Part shown: positions 43,167 to 53,520 of the stretch, one piece after another
How positions within the stretch are numbered: the stretch's first letter is position 1
Layout of the letters: the number at the start of each line of letters is the position of its first letter
Assembly (NCBI GenBank): GCA_037576195.1
Contig: CM075101.1
Coordinates: 15,810,001 to 15,874,000, forward strand
DNA length: 64,000 nucleotides
DNA from: Phytoseiulus persimilis
Lineage: Eukaryota > Arthropoda > Arachnida > Mesostigmata > Phytoseiidae
Reading direction: 5' to 3'
Notes under the pieces: model-generated
What the model saw: the letters and a program-made list of their open reading frames with translations, nothing else
The model's database searches: none
Told to the model about the DNA's origin: nothing
Translations under genes and position numbers: made by a program

Positions 43167-44256
43167 AAGCTGTTGTTGTTGGGAACAGCACTGTGGGCAA
43201 AACGTGTCTGCTCCTCGCGTACACGTTGAGCCGCTTCCCCATCGACGTTCCTCAGACTAATTTTGATAATTACATGGTTTCTTTGGAGTTTGAAGGGCGA
43301 GAAGTCTCCGTTGCGCTATTCGACTCGGCAGGTGAGAGTTGGCAGGTGAGAGTCTGGCCTCGCGGCAGAATCCACGAGGAAAGCTCAATAACACAGAAAC
43401 ATAACCCGAACCCGGCGGAAATTTGCAGGGCAAGAAATGTTCGATCGTTTGAGACCTCTGTCGTACCCGTCTACCAATGTCTTCCTTGTGTGCTTCTCGG
43501 TCGCGTGCCGGAAGAGTTTCAACGATGTGAAGGCCAAATGGCTGCCTGAAATCCAGCACTACTGCCCCGAGACGCCCTTTATCTTGGTCGGCACGAAAAC
43601 AGACCTGCGGCATGACAAACCGACTCTGGAAATCTGCGAGTGAGTTTCTTCTCGATCTCTTACGGTTCCCTGCGGCTCTCTCTCTAGAGAGGAGCCGACT
43701 GTGAAATATCTCCTGGGGCTTAGTGCTCGACAAGGAATCACTCGTCAGGTTGAGCCTCGATAGCTGGCCGTGAAGGTTTGGGAAGTTCGAGCTCAACTGT
43801 TTCGATATCGGCGGCATCTGATCGAACATCTTCCTCCGCATCGAGATCTTCCTGACGTTGCCGAACGAAAGTATCGCTATATTTGCAGGAGGGATCGGGC
43901 GGGGATCGTTTCTCCTCAGGAAGGTGAAGGACTAGCTCAATCCATCAAGGCCGCGAAATACGTTGAGACCTCAGCTTGCCTCATGGTAATTCAGGCCCTG
44001 TTGTCCGTGATGGGGGGGAACCAAGACTCGTTCCAGGACGGAATGTCGCGGACGATGAATCCGAGCGTACAACTATTTCAGTATAAGGCCACAGTAGCAC
44101 GAGAATGGCTCAAAGAGTGGATCGAAAACTCCTGCGGCGACTGACATCCGAAATCATTTTCAGTACAATGTGAAAGAGGTGATCGAAGAAGCTCTTCTGG
44201 TGGGACTGACACCGAGCGCAGACCCAGAACTGCAGCAGTGCTGCCGGATTCTCTGA
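43133..44256 (+). CDS. divergent Cdc42/Rac-like Rho-family GTPase, four exons, 199 aa
   Basis: Exons 43133-43331, 43429-43639, 43889-43985 and 44164-44256 join with matching phases. All Ras-fold motifs are present. P-loop GNSTVGKT is at 17-24. The switch-I effector region TNFDNY retains the Mg-binding Thr. Switch II is DSAGQE with catalytic Gln68. RLRPLSYP and VFLVCFSV are Rho hallmarks. G4 is TKTD, a Rho insert region follows, and G5 is ETSA. The C-terminus CRIL is a CAAX box ending in Leu, predicting geranylgeranylation and membrane anchoring. The protein would switch between GDP and GTP to control actin or polarity. It is closest to Cdc42 in feel (LVCFSV, KW.PEI, TPF.LVGT) but has Ser at the Ras Gly12 position and lacks the switch-I Tyr32. 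AATAAA at 44606-44611 is a plausible poly(A) signal. Confidence 0.88.
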
Positions 44257-44605
44257 ACGAACCCCAAGGGTCTTCTGAGATGAGCGATCGCAACTAATCA
44301 TCCAGAACGTTTCGGGACCGTCAGTTAGTTCAGCTACTGAGCCGAGGAGGGCAAGATCGAGAAAGTGCCGAGTTTTTGATTTGCGTCTCTCAGTTTGCAA
44401 GGACATCCAACGGAGCGCATAACTTACAGTGAATTCAGATCGACCGAGAGCCATGGGGCCCTGGATGATTTTGAATTCACCACAATTTTGTTTTGGGAAC
44501 AAGTGCATTCTCTCCTTGAGGCAGACGACTCCCAGTCGAACCAGGAGAATGCTGCCGACAGTCCGGATAGTTACGGCTCGGTCAACCTCTCTGGCGTGAG
44601 AATCG

Positions 44606-44611
44606 AATAAA
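44606..44611 (+). promoter_or_regulatory. poly(A) signal of the Rho GTPase gene
   Basis: AATAAA lies 350 bp past the GTPase stop and 90 bp before the MITE. The interval between holds only short ORFs in what is probably the 3' UTR. Confidence 0.5.
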
Positions 44612-44700
44612 GTCGTGCGTCTCAAGTCTCGGAAGTGTTCATCTTTACCAACTCCTCACTCGTTGGTCTTTCGCACAGCAGCCGTGAACTTTAGGAAGTA

Positions 44701-45330
44701 CAGGGTGGTCATCGTAGGTCAGGAATTTTCTTACTCTCTCTTCTTTTGCTCATCAATCGGTGAAAAATTATCCGATTCCTTTCGTGAATCGATAGAAAAC
44801 TGAATTTCGCGAATCGGCTCAAAGATTGCCGATTTTTTCAAGTTTTCTCAAAAAACCAGTCGGCAAACTTCTGAAGTCAATCGATCGAATTCGTAAGTGT
44901 CAAGGTCGACGCAGGATAGGATGCTGCCCAAACGTCCGGCAACTCCAGATTTCTAGCTCAGGATGCAAAGAAGAGGCGATCTTGTCAGGATTTCGATCTT
45001 GAGGTCAAGGTTGAAACGATCTTTCGTCCTCCTCACAGATCCTGAGCTAGAAATCTGGAGGTGCCGGGCGTTCGAGAAGCATCCTATCCTTCGTCGACCT
45101 TGACACATACGAATTCGATCGGTCGACTTCAGAAGTTTGCCGACTGCTTTTTTCAGAAAACTCGAAAAAAAGGCAATCTTTTAGCCGATTTGCGAAATTC
45201 AGTTTTCTACCGATGCGCCATCCTCCCAGCTATCGAATGCAAAAAAAAGTCCAGAATCGGATAGTTTCCACCGCTTTATGAGCAAAAGAAGAGAGATTAA
45301 GAAAATTCCCGACTTACGATGACCACCCTG
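44701..45330. mobile_element. palindromic MITE (630 bp), CAGGGTGGTCATC ends, TA duplication
   Basis: The first about 265 bp and last about 290 bp are inverted copies. CAGGGTGGTCATCGTAGGTC at the left pairs with its near-complement at the right end (one mismatch). The inner arm end CCAGATTTCTAGCTCAGGAT pairs with ATCCTGAGCTAGAAATCTGG, with a loop of about 75 bp. TA sits at 44699-44700 and again at 45331-45332. There is no coding capacity. Ends and TA duplication place it with Tc1/mariner-type non-autonomous elements. Arms are about 90% alike, so it is younger than the 14-kb and 18-kb palindromes. Confidence 0.9.
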
Positions 45331-45332
45331 TA

Positions 45333-47953
45333 TATGAGAGGTCCCGGCGAAGACTTTCCGACAGCCCGTTAGAGAACGCAGCTTCGGCAGAAGAAACGCC
45401 GTTACCCTCAAAGGGCCTGGAAATATTGTGATACCCGCGTAGAGTTGACCCTCTAGCTCATGAATGGTGACTCGTGTTTTCGAACCCGAATCAGTGACTG
45501 ATGTGAGGAATACGTGTGGATGTGAAACGACTGGGCACTCACTTCTTCCCCCTGGATCGTTTGCGAGCGAGCGGCAGCACGATAAGACACCTCCTTGCGG
45601 TCATGATCGTTGATTAGCTCCTGAATACACCCTAGTTATATGATTGTGCACCATCCACTGCGCAAGCGTTAACATGCTTTGGTATAAAAGACGATCATGA
45701 CTCCGTTGAATTGAGCTACGAATGGAGGGCTCTACTACAAGGCCAGAGATGAAACTAGTCTCGTTTGTAGAACGTCTCATGAGTAGGGGTTCAGACGTCC
45801 TGAGGAGGGGGGAAGAAACTCCTTCCAAGAGAAACGACGCAAAAAAATCAATCAATCGCACGCAAGCATATTCTGTAACATTGCTCTCCCAAGTTTTGTT
45901 GATGACACCAAGGAAACCTTTGCATATGTGAGCGGCATGGTATGAAACGGGCTAAACACCTGGCGAAGACTACGCCTCATAGGTCACTCAGAATTTTGCT
46001 CTCCGCCCTGACTTGGGTGAGACAAGATTCACTCGATCTCTCTACCACCCACTCCAGTCACTGATTCAGAGTCGAGAAGTCGAGTCACCAATCAGAAATA
46101 GGGGAGTCAATCGACCCTGGAAAGCCGGGAAACGTATTTTTTTCGAATATCGGGGTTTTCGAGAAAAATAACACGGACTCATTCAAGACGATCAACTGCA
46201 GGCCCAAACATGGCCCAGCATAGACGACCAAACGGGCACCCTCTCATCCAAATTTGGGTGTTACACTTTGTAGAGTTCCCTTGTCAGATCCGATCCCACG
46301 ACAGCCTCGGTGACTTGTATCGTATGAGTAAAGTTAGTCATCTCGTACCTCGGAAACCATCGCTACACTACATATTTGACGCAATTGTTCCCTCCGACTC
46401 GGAGTCGACGGCGGCTTACACACTTTGCGAACGGCTCCTGGAATTTGATCAAAACTTTAGGAAGGAGAAGCGTCGGATCATACGACTCTCAGATAGTTTC
46501 AGGTGTCATGATTTAGATCTTGATCCCAACTCAATTTAAATCGTTATCCTCCCACCAAAGACATCATAGAAAATACAGCCGTTGGACCAAGGGATCACAC
46601 ATACACTGAAGAAGATCTACGAGGGAAAACTTATGGAACATTGTTGGAAATCGTTGAAAATGAGATCGATTAGCCCGGAAGCGATCCTACGGTGCTCACG
46701 GCTCTCGCGACGTTGATCGATTATTGTTCTCAACGGGAAGAGATCGACATAGACGCAACCTTTCACAATATAGAGACCAGGTCATCGTTAAGTACTTGAA
46801 CGAAAAAAGCAGGCGGACATCCGTCCATATTTCGCGGCAACCTACAAATGATTTCTTCTGACTGATCGTCCGTTAATGAATTGAAACATGCATGCATTTG
46901 AGTTGCCCTGGCTGTGATAACATGTTTGTGATAACACCAGGTGTTTCCATTCATCTATCCGAGCTTGTCTCTCCCAGATATCATGAAGGGAAACACCGTC
47001 GGATCTAGCCTCCCTGTTTCGAACCTCTCAGACGGCCAGTAGTCTACTCATGATTTCCTCTTCTCTAACTCATAGCTAGGGGAAGAATCCGAAGCACTTC
47101 CACCGAATTTTCCGAGTTAGCTAGGCTCCACTGTACCTGTTTCGTCAGTCATGCTGGCTTGTCAGCCACGGATGTCTTCGTGGTGAAGATGAGTATAGAA
47201 CCTGTGCGTGTTCACGGAAGCGACCGTCCGATGTTTGACGAATCTTGAGTGACCTACTGAACTTTCGATCGATGGTGACATTGCATTTGTTGGATGCCGC
47301 ATGAGAAGCGTGGTTCAAGTAGCTCATACACTGCCGCTCGGAAGTGATAGCTTTCGGATTGGACGTCTGATCACGATTCGCCGCCCCAAGGGAAGAGAAA
47401 GAAGACAGTAACTAAGAAGACCGTCGCGGCCTTGGGTTGCACCTCGGTCCGGGGGAGGTTCATTGAAATAATTGAGGAAATCAGTTCAGAACAGAACCAC
47501 CTCAGGGGTGTCCCTTTCCCCGAGCAACGATCGATGACGGCCACCCGTCTTTCTGTGATCATTCGGACACTGGATCTGGGCACCGACTGGATGTAACAAT
47601 TTCCGGAAAGACCCCGTTCTATGGAGCGCATGTCCAAGAATGAATCTTTTCGGAATTTTGAAAGTTGCAGAACCATGTGAGTTCGCTTCTTTCGAGTCAC
47701 GACTCCGTTGGGCACGCTCTGGGGCACGACACCGCTGGTGGGTATAGCATCGAGCCTCGGTTGTACCGCTCTTTCGATCATCATGGCAGTCATCGGTTTT
47801 CGTTTCATGCGTTGTCTGAACCGAGGACTTTACCGATCTGGTTTTTGGTAGTCTTCAGAATAGGACCCTCTCCTAACGGCTATGAGACAACAAGACTTGA
47901 CGTTCTCAATACTGCTCACGAAAATTGGCAATGGGTACGCCCTCACTCCAGAA
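45333..47953. other. intergenic, no recognisable gene
   Basis: Short ORFs only. Plus-strand 46210-46539 (109 aa) and an interval near 47400-47590 look mildly protein-like but have no motif, signal peptide or clear splice partners. Confidence 0.4.
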
Positions 47954-48455
47954 GAAAGGGTCTGGGCGGTTTTTATCCATGGTCCACGGATTTCGCTGAA
48001 AATTACACTGAGGCATCCCGACGTGGAGTGGAGCTACCACAGCAAGTTTCAACCTCCAACGATCCCCCGTTCGCTAGAAACAATGAAGTTAAGTCTTGGA
48101 AAAAAAAACTTGAAATCGGTTCATCTCGAGAACCACGGGGGCTACAGCGCCGATGGACAACTTTTTGGAATGCTCTCGCCAACGGCCATCTTTTTCCAGG
48201 ATTTGAGATCGGTCGATCGCTTCTATGATTTTGTTACTCGAAGTGTCACATCCCGGCGAGTGGCCACTCCGGGTTTTGCTCTGGCGCCTCGAGGCGTCAC
48301 CGAAGCAGCCTGGAGCTCGCTGTACAACATTGTTTCGAAGTAAGGGACCTCGGCACGCCTCGGAGACGAGAAGAAAATACACTGTTTCTCGCGTAGAAAA
48401 TACTTCCCATGAGCGATGGGCGTTGTGGTCAGGTCGACCTTAGAATCCCCTCCAT

Positions 48456-48469
48456 AGACCCTCAGAAGT
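48456..48469. repeat. SINE target-site duplication, left copy
   Basis: AGACCCTCAGAAGT, repeated exactly at 48756-48769, brackets the tRNA-derived sequence. Confidence 0.85.
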
Positions 48470-48755
48470 CGAGTGGTCGACTCGTTGGCCGTGTGGCATA
48501 AACCAACGCCTTGGGTGCCATGCTAAGCTAGCAATCGCGGGTTCGATCCCCGGTCGACAACAAAAATTTCTTCTTTGGTAAAAAGTAAAAAAGAGGATTT
48601 AATTTATATCAGAATTAAATCTGAACCATCTTGAGACCCAAGCCCACCGCCCGCAATGGGATTTGCGAGGCGATAGGGAGTGTCACTGAAGCAATACCGA
48701 GAGGTGATTCCGGGACACTTCTGAGGGCTGGCTGAGAGGTTCAGCCGGAAAACAA
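48470..48755 (+). mobile_element. tRNA-derived SINE (286 bp)
   Basis: The 5' 89 bp resemble a tRNA. GTCGACT (48476-48482) can pair with GGTCGAC (48552-48558) like an acceptor stem. TTGGCCGTGTGG resembles box A and GGGTTCGATCCCC box B of an internal Pol III promoter. A unique body follows, ending in an A-rich GAAAACAA. A perfect 14-bp duplication flanks the unit. The spacing between stem and box A is a few bases longer than in a working tRNA, and the anticodon arm is not well formed, so this is a retroposed SINE rather than a tRNA gene. Confidence 0.8.
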
Positions 48756-48769
48756 AGACCCTCAGAAGT
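48756..48769. repeat. SINE target-site duplication, right copy
   Basis: AGACCCTCAGAAGT, identical to 48456-48469, directly follows the A-rich SINE tail. Confidence 0.85.
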
Positions 48770-48966
48770 ATGGTCAGATCGACCTAGGAGCTTTAAGCGA
48801 TTTTAAGGTGTTTTTTTCAGGACCTAACTCCATTGTTTCTAGCGAACGGAAGATCGCCGGAGGTTGAAACTTGCTGTGGTACGTCGGGATGCCTCAGTGT
48901 AATTTTCAGCGAAATCCGTGCACCATGGACAAAAACCGCCCAGACCCTTTCGTTCCTCTCTGCGAT

Positions 48967-51900
48967 GCTCTCTTTCCTCGCCGTTTGCGCTTCGATCCAT
49001 CCGGGCGGAGACAGGACGCAAGAATAAACAAAGACTTTTTTGTTCGGTCCTCGCGATCATGCCTCGAGAGAACCAGGCCAATATAAATCTATCATTTCAC
49101 GGGCCCGGAGGTATTGGAAGTTGTTGCAGAATCTTCCAGGGTCTCTCCGGAGACCGTGGAGATTCGGCTCGCGAACGCTGATACGGCAGCAATGAGAAGA
49201 TCGCATTGCGGACAGATGAAAAGTAGCCTATTCCGGTGTGGAGTGGGGTGGGATCAGGAGAGAGAGAGCCATTCGAAGCCTTATGGTCACCCACGGGATC
49301 GAGTCTCCCAATAGTACTGGAAGGGTCTTCGTCATCAGGGTACCCAGGTAAACATGAGTTCTCTACAGCTTGAACCCCAGTTTCTGATGAAGGAATTGGT
49401 TGTTCTGGCGCCTCAAGTGGCGTGGGTTCCAGTACAAACCGAGTCTGCTGAATCTAAATTCGGATGCATCCGCTTCGCGTGTNGGGAACCCGAAACCCAG
49501 GTCCCCGAAAACACCCTCTCCCAAAATCGAAGTGGTAGTCGCTGCCTTGGCGAGATAGAGCTCTTCCTAGCTTGCTTCCTCGCTGCACCTCAGTGGGAAT
49601 GCATGTATCCCTCCACATGACTCAAGACGGCGGTCGGTTGAGTTACAGAGAAGACTGAGGACTCATCGAAGAGCCATATTCGACTCTTTCAAAGATGATC
49701 CAGCCGCAAACGATTGCTCGAGATCGATGACATCAACAGAGTGAATTCAATTATTATCTCTACTCGTCTTGCGGCGCTGTGAGGTCTTGTATGAGAATAC
49801 TCGGCTCATACTCGAAATCAACCATCGGGTCCGTGTGACAGAACGCTTGAATTCCATACTGTACGCGGTCAATTAGTATTCTTTCAGGGAATCGAGTCAT
49901 TGATCGGAGACCTCATCTGCGGTAGCATGAATATCGGAGCTCATGTGTCTGCTATTGTCAAGAATCATCGAATCATAGAGAAAAACTTCAGTGATTGACC
50001 TGGGCGTCACAGCGAAGACCTGCAATCTTTGTCTATTGTAACGACTTATGTGGGAGAGAGACAGCCGAACCGAACAGAATCTCAGTCTCGATGGAACGGC
50101 TTCAAGAGTTTCCGTGATGGGAGGGGAGGTTTTCGGAGTCCTGGATTCCGAGGTACCTTCGAGATTTCCGGGGTCGCGGGTGCACAGCGGCTCGTTCTGC
50201 AGGAACTTCTACAAACGCCACAGAAACTTAGCTGCCTCGAAAATTCCAGGCAGAGAAGTAGACTGTGACTTTTTCGATGGAAGGTTGCGCAAGCCTCCGG
50301 GTGAGTCGAAGAATGAGGATCGGCCGTTAGAGAGTTAGAGACAAAGAGGACTGCTGACGGGATCAGTGCACGGTTGGGAGTTGCGGAATAGCTCTCCATT
50401 CATAACGAAATCGACGGTCGCTAGTCATACGTAGGCTTTGTTGTGTAGGAGTCAACTCGCCAAAGGCGGTCATGAGTAAACATCCATCTTTCTCTCTTCG
50501 GTTTCCTCTCAAAAGAGACGAAACATTGAAAGCGTTTCATACTGATCACTACGCACCATGTCGCAGCGAATCAGGGCGTGTCGCTTCGTGCAATTTTGAC
50601 CAGGGCGCTCGGTCCCTACGAGACTGCCGTTGGCTTATTTTCTTCATCCACTTTCAAGATCGACGTCACAACCGACAACTTCCCGCTTCGTCGAAAGACT
50701 CGATGAGCTCGAAAGAATATTGGAACGGTAACTGTTTCTGGAACGGTCGCGCACACGTATGAGGACCGGAATCGTGGGATACCTCTGATTGCTCGTGCCC
50801 GTTCACTTCCACACGTCACGTATCAGTAGCAGGTCTTAGAAAGAGCAGTCATCGCCGTACAATATCGGCAAGACGAGAGCGAGCATGCTTTTCGATGGAT
50901 GTGTTTTCCACCGAAACGCTGCGTGGAAAGAGTCCGACACATCAGTAGGAATTCGGTGCAATAAATCCAATGGGGTCTCACACAGTTTTCCCTCTGACAT
51001 GTCCGCTGAGCATGACCAGTTTACAAGATAGGTCGTCTCACACGATTGCAGCAACGCTCCTCACCTCTTTCGGATGCGGAAGAAATATTCACAGGTTCCC
51101 CAACCGAGCCAGACCGCGACCGAGTCCAGGAAGCAATAGTACATAGAGCACAGTCTGGAAGATTCGTCACACGAAGCAAACTAAGATGTGGATTCGTGAA
51201 CTAGTATCGGGAAGCCTTATTCTTTCACTTGAGCAGAACAGGCTCCGCTACCTCCAGTAAAAATTTCGAGAGTCTTCAAGTGTCCATCTGACGGCAACCA
51301 TCGAGGACGTAACTTATGATACAAGAGCACCAATTTCAGTCAGAGGGATAAATGACTTCCCGACGGAGGAAGAAATGGACAAATTCCAGCCACGTACGGT
51401 ACGCTGTTCTCGTTGCGTGCCTGGTTTCTCGTCCGTGAGATGCTACCGGAACCGATGTCAAAACGATGCGCTCAAATTGTTTGTGATTGCGCCTACGGAA
51501 GTTTTCCTTTTCCGACGGTCCGTTGAGAGATTTTGAGAAATATTCGGGCTATTCTGGTAGCATTCCTTTGACGTCTAACTTCTTCTCTGAATGAATCGCG
51601 CTTCTAGGCAATAATCGGACTGAAATAGATCACATCGTTATCACCCACTTCAGGTGGATGGTCTTGGGCTGCTCTGATTTCATCACATCATTTGAAGCTG
51701 CTACAATGGCCACCTGTCGACTCAAAGTACCATAACTCAATCACACCTGCGAAAGAACCAGTCGTCACTTCGGTGAGGATCAGCTCGCGATGCTGATAAG
51801 GACGATTGCGTGAAGTACACCAGATCATAACATTCGATTATTCACCACAACGGCGCCGTGTCCGTAACCGTTCCGCCCCCGCGCTCCGTACAACGTGGGC

Positions 51901-53090
51901 TCTAGAGTAGGAGTGTTTAGCCACTGCTCCATCGCGATCCCTGGAAGTCGCATCACTTCGGACACCCAGCTCATAGCGGAGGTTCGGATTCCGTTCACGA
52001 GGAAACGTGCCTTCTTGTGTTTGAAATCGATGAACTATTCCCGGGAGCCGCGAGCGTGCGTTCCAGAACAAGCTTTGAATGTAAGAAGAGGCCGTCAGAT
52101 TTGCGAAAGGTCGATGAGAGAACCCCTCCGTCTTCCAGATAATAGAAGCCGAAACGAGGTCCATAGTAGAAGCGATAAACAGGTCTACATTCACGGAACA
52201 GAGAGACCTGTTATATATAAAAAGGAAAGAGAACTAAAATAGAGTCACGTGCGTGAAACGTGAATGGAGCTTGCGCCAACATCAGGAATGCCTCGGATGC
52301 TTGGGATATGTTCTGAGAGCCGTCCATAACGAGCCAGAAATCCAACTTTGGCGCAAAACGGGCCCCAGGCGCGAGCCATTGCCCGCTCGGCGAGATTGTT
52401 TAGTGGGCTGAGGCTCTGTCGGAAACAACTAGACTCACCTTAGGGAGGAATGCCGGTTTTTGTAAACAACCTGTTTCGAGCGATCGTCTCGACTGATTCC
52501 CCATGAGAGAGGCTCTGATTCATCACTAGAGACATTCGTTTGGAACCCTCTAGAAGAAAAGGAAACTAAGAACTAATCAGTGATCGGTGATGTTCGAAAA
52601 GCCTCCGAAGGTCGCTTCCATGCAATCAAGTGAGCCACAGCGTTCCCGAAATTCTGTGCGGCAAGACTCCGGGAGAACTCCCAATCCAATTGACGCCCAC
52701 GCGAACTGAGCTCTCGACTTTGGGAGCGTGGAGGGATCGACTGAATCTTCGGTTTCCAAAATCTTCGGAAATGATGATCCCGTTCCGCTAACGAAACGTT
52801 GAGGAATGGACTTGATCCTTTCACCCACTGAGATGCACCTTCATTCACCCATCTTCAAGGCTTCGGGGAAGCCCAATAAATCGTCCATAATTCGGCGAAT
52901 AATCATGCCATAGATGATTGCAGCCATCAATCGTTGATTTTGCCCCCCTAAGCGCCACGTCGACCGTGGTAGAGTAGTAAAAGCCGGGGTCGACCTACCC
53001 TCCTCCGGATTTTGCGTCACCGCCTCGAAGGAGACCCTCACCCTGAGACCGCCCGCGGGTCTGTTATTGGTTAGGTTCGCGGGGTGCATC
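48967..53090. other. intergenic, no recognisable gene
   Basis: No motif-bearing frame was seen on either strand. One ambiguous base is present at 49483. A TATATAAAAA string near 52211 has no convincing gene on either side. Confidence 0.4.
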
Positions 53091-53097
53091 TATAAAA
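53091..53097 (+). promoter_or_regulatory. TATA box of the 53.2-kb secreted-precursor gene
   Basis: TATAAAA lies 109 bp before the ATG at 53200, with an ATTGG (CCAAT complement) about 28 bp further up. Initiation about 30 bp downstream would give an 80-bp 5' UTR. Confidence 0.6.
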
Positions 53098-53199
53098 GCA
53101 CGACGATTCCGTGCGATCAACAAGTTGTCTCGTGCACTTCCTGCTTCCTGCATCTTCCCGGGACTTCGAGAAAGGACTCTGCGGCTCGGAATTTCAGCA

Positions 53200-53334
53200 A
53201 TGAATTCTTCGAATCTGCTGCGGACCTGCGGATTGATCGCGCTCCTTGCGTTCGTTTTCCTGGCGTGTTCTGCCGATGCCGAGCCTGCCGGAGGTCTACA
53301 AGACCTAAGAGCTTTCTACGGCTTCCAAGCGCCG
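53200..53334 (+). CDS. first coding exon of a small secreted (peptide-like) precursor
   Basis: The exon starts ATG and ends CCG before GTGAGT, in phase 0. It codes for 45 residues: a signal peptide (NLLRTCGLIALLAFVFLACSADA, cleavage likely after ADA), then a short Gly/Leu-rich segment with LRAFYGFQAP. TATA box, UTR length, signal peptide and donor site all agree. The following exon was not found with confidence; a 24-bp micro-exon around 53497-53520 before a GTAAGT is one candidate. Such a layout is common in neuropeptide or cuticular/secreted-protein genes, but I do not recognise the product. Confidence 0.55.
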
Positions 53335-53520
53335 GTGAGTTTCCTCATTTTACGACGATTGGTTTGAACACTCGTAAATTTCTCGACCCAACTTCAACAT
53401 TTCGCTCTGCGAGCCGTGAACCCTCGGATCCGGAGTTGTCAACGGGGCTCCGCTGGATCTCCTCTTGCCGTTGGCTTGAACTTGGTCCCTGCGAAAGTAT
53501 TACTACGCTTACCAGTGTCC

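Larger units (their letters stand above)
47954..48966. repeat. 1-kb inverted repeat enclosing a SINE
   Basis: The left arm (about 47954-48125) and right arm (about 48790-48966) are complements at around 90% over the best 130 bp. Matched blocks include AAAGGGTCTGGGCGGTTTTT, CACGGATTTCGCTGAAAATT, GAGGCATCCCGACGT and CGTTCGCTAGAAACAATG. The left arm has an extra stretch of about 11 bp after the CCCGACGT block. Apart from the SINE the loop is about 365 bp. Terminal motifs were not identified, so the type of element is unclear. The 153-aa plus ORF across the left arm is probably not a gene. Confidence 0.75.

Noticed and set aside
44110-44625. 171-aa minus-strand ORF
   Set aside because: It overlaps the last GTPase exon in antisense, has no motif and no splice context.
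47882-48343. 153-aa plus-strand ORF
   Set aside because: It spans the left arm of an inverted repeat, and part of the same peptide is read from the opposite arm near 48.9 kb, so it is repeat-derived.
48476-48558. Functional tRNA gene
   Set aside because: Acceptor-like stem and T-arm exist, but the stem to box-A spacing is too long, the anticodon arm is poor, and the unit lies within a 14-bp target duplication with an A-rich tail, as expected of a SINE.
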